A stretch of DNA of 24,601 nt from Chloroflexi bacterium RBG_16_72_14 (lineage in GTDB: Bacteria > Chloroflexota > Limnocylindria > Limnocylindrales > CSP1-4). The notes under the pieces were generated by a model. That model did not search any database. It saw nothing but the letters and a program-made list of their open reading frames with translations, and was not told the origin of the DNA. Made by a program: the position numbers and the translations under genes. Where the stretch lies: NCBI GenBank assembly GCA_001797035.1, contig MGOE01000008.1:416-25016 (forward strand), written 5' to 3'. Every line of letters begins with the position of its first letter. Position 1 is the first letter of the stretch. Positions 23,191 to 24,601 of the stretch are shown piece after piece.

Positions 23191-24504
23191 ATGGCGCAAC
23201 AGGTATCGGTCCTTCGACCTGGGCCGAATGCCCGGTATCTCGTGGATGCCGACGATCGGCCCGTGTTCCTGAACGGCGATAGTGCGTGGTCGATCGTGGT
23301 TTCGGAGCTCCCCGAAGCCTGGGATGCCTACTTCGCCGATCGGGCGTCCAAGGGCATCAACGCCGTGATCATCAACGCGGTGGAGGCCCTGTTCACGGCT
23401 GATCCCCCACGGACCGTCGACGGGATCGAACCGTTCCTTCGACCGGGTGACCTGGCGACTCCCAACCCAGCCTACTGGGCCCGGGTGGACGGAGTCATCG
23501 ATGCCGCCGCCAGACACGGGATGCAGGTCCTGCTTGCGCCGCTGTATCTCGGGTTCCTGGACCCCCACTATCCCGGGTTCGGGTTCACGAGCCGGGAGGA
23601 AGGCTGGCATGCGGTCGTCGCGGGCGCGGACGAGGACCGCTGCAGGGAGTACGGACGGTTCCTCGGCAAGCGATATCGAGATCGCCAGAACATCATCTGG
23701 GTCATCGGCGGCGACCGCAATCCTGGTCCCCTTCGCGACCGGATGCGGGCCTTCGTTGCAGGGATCCTCGAGATCGACGACAGACACCTGATGACCGCGC
23801 ATGTCCACCCGGACTCCAGCCCCGTCGATGAGTACGAGGGGGACGGGTGGCTGACGCTCAATCAGACGTATTCGTACCGGATCGTCCACAGGAAGCTGCT
23901 CGAGGACTACGGACGCGAGCCGGTGCGCCCGTTCATCCTGTTCGAGTCCACGTACGAGGGTGAGCACGACGCGAGCGAGCTGCAGATTCGCCGACAGGCC
24001 TGGTGGGCGCTGACATGTGGGGCGACCGGTCAGTTCTTCGGCAACTTCCCGGTCTGGCTGATGGCGCCGGGATGGCAGGCAGCGCTCGACTCTCCCGGGG
24101 CACGTGCGCTGTCTCACCTTGCCGCGTTCGTCGGCGAAGTGGAGTGGTGGCGGCTGGAACCTGACATCCGGCGGCGTTTGCTGGTCGCAGGGTTGGGCGA
24201 GGCGAACGGGCTCGACCGGGCGACGGCCGCCATTGCCCCAGACGGCTCCAGCGCCGTTATCTACGTTCCCACCCCAAGGATGCTCACGATCAACCTGGAG
24301 GCCCTGGCCGGCTGGACCAGCGTGCTCCGCTGGTTCGACCCCGTGGACGGATCATGGACCGGCGCTGAGCTCGTTACGCGACGGGGCATGCGTCAAGTCC
24401 GTACGCCATTCGACCACGACGCCGTGCTCCTCCTGGAGGACCCCGCCCGAGGGGATCACGGCACGTGGCCCCGTCCGTCTCGGGCACGAGGGCTCGCGGA
24501 ATGA
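23191..24504 (+). CDS. DUF4038-containing putative glycoside hydrolase (GH140/apiosidase-like)
   Basis: A 437-residue cytoplasmic protein. The ATG at 23191 has GGAGG 10 bases upstream; a nearer ATG at 23183 is out of frame. The N-terminus (RYLVDADDRPVFLNGDSAW) and the barrel strands (GINAVIINAVEALF, HGMQVLLAPLYLGF, YRDRQNIIWVIGGDRN) follow DUF4038. Asp175 in IGGDRN and Glu252 in FILFESTYEGE are at the positions expected for the catalytic acid pair of the GH140 apiosidase branch, whose founding member contains this domain. ALTCGATGQFFGN and a C-terminal beta-sandwich (AVIYVPTPRMLTINLEAL, RWFDPVDGSW) match the usual accessory domain. There is no signal peptide, so it would act on an imported glycoside. 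It is divergent from the transporter operon and shares operator O5. Apiosidase activity is a family-level guess. Confidence 0.85.
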   Translation: MAQQVSVLRPGPNARYLVDADDRPVFLNGDSAWSIVVSELPEAWDAYFADRASKGINAVIINAVEALFTADPPRTVDGIEPFLRPGDLATPNPAYWARVDGVIDAAARHGMQVLLAPLYLGFLDPHYPGFGFTSREEGWHAVVAGADEDRCREYGRFLGKRYRDRQNIIWVIGGDRNPGPLRDRMRAFVAGILEIDDRHLMTAHVHPDSSPVDEYEGDGWLTLNQTYSYRIVHRKLLEDYGREPVRPFILFESTYEGEHDASELQIRRQAWWALTCGATGQFFGNFPVWLMAPGWQAALDSPGARALSHLAAFVGEVEWWRLEPDIRRRLLVAGLGEANGLDRATAAIAPDGSSAVIYVPTPRMLTINLEALAGWTSVLRWFDPVDGSWTGAELVTRRGMRQVRTPFDHDAVLLLEDPARGDHGTWPRPSRARGLAE

Positions 24505-24601
24505 CCTGCGAGGCCGCGCGGCGGGCGATCACCATCTTGCGGTCTGGCAGGGTGTCGCGTGCAGTCGACTGCGCGTCGGGAGACGCCGTCGCGGCGAGCA
24601 G
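24505..24601 (-). other. Right edge: possible CoA-transferase fragment (minus) or start of an overlapping gene (plus)
   Basis: On the minus strand the frame beginning at 24601 reads DRKMVIARRAA, which resembles the IARRAA segment of family I CoA-transferases, but the similarity fades where PGxVVNLG should follow. On the plus strand an ATG at 24501 overlaps the DUF4038 stop by 4 bases and stays open to the edge (MTCEAARRAITILRSG), with no family I recognise. The window ends too soon to choose between them. Confidence 0.25.

Overview
The window is about 24.6 kb of GC-rich, gene-dense DNA with short intergenic gaps, GTG as well as ATG starts, strong GGAGG-type ribosome binding sites and sigma70-like promoters (TTGACA/TATAAT type). 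The gene content (pyrrolysine-free MttB and corrinoid protein, GcvT-fused FAD dehydrogenase, Tat/lipobox binding protein with a Ser/Thr/Gly/Pro linker, DUF4038-type glycosidases) fits a free-living heterotroph of a soil-type Chloroflexota or Actinomycetota lineage. That placement is inference and weak. There are no RNA genes, insertion sequences or CRISPR arrays.

Layout. (1) 3-647 (+): the 3' part of an SDR oxidoreductase. (2) 7719 down to 658 (-): an operon in the order corrinoid protein, MttB-family methyltransferase, dimethylglycine/sarcosine dehydrogenase-like FAD-GcvT protein, zinc alcohol dehydrogenase, and a frameshifted secernin-family gene. (3) 7898-9379 (+): a glycosidase-like TIM-barrel protein, divergent from operon 2. 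(4) 15418 down to about 9226 (-): an operon in the order transaldolase-like, SDR, ketopantoate-reductase-like, MBL-fold hydrolase, FAH-family hydrolase, ornithine cyclodeaminase/mu-crystallin family, and an internally deleted DUF4432 relic. (5) 15681-16376 (+): a FadR-subfamily GntR regulator, divergent from operon 4. (6) 23080 down to 16394 (-): an operon in the order polyamine-type ABC importer (binding protein, two permeases, ATPase), a methylmalonyl-CoA-epimerase-like VOC protein, and a large protein resembling D-apionate lactonase. (7) 23191-24504 (+): a DUF4038 (GH140-type) protein, divergent from operon 6.

The unifying signal is an 18-bp near-palindrome, close to TGGTYGACCGGTCGACCA. 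It occurs in all three divergent intergenic regions (7757-7774, 7833-7850, 15444-15461, 15516-15533, and an extended 26-bp version at 23106-23131). At the minus-strand operons of the first two regions it lies just downstream of a readable promoter, over or next to the start site. At the plus-strand genes of those regions it covers the -35 box. The GntR regulator carries the same element in its own promoter and is the obvious candidate to bind it. The window therefore reads as one autoregulated regulon of six transcription units.

How the parts may work together (inference): the ABC system imports a probably cationic compound; the MttB/corrinoid pair and the FAD-GcvT dehydrogenase remove N-methyl groups and pass C1 units to folate; the glycosidase-like proteins, the lactonase-like protein, the dehydrogenases, the FAH hydrolase and the transaldolase-like enzyme process a sugar or sugar-acid part. 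Joint control suggests one methylated or quaternary-amine substrate linked to a sugar, or two nutrients released together from plant material. No single substrate can be named from sequence alone.
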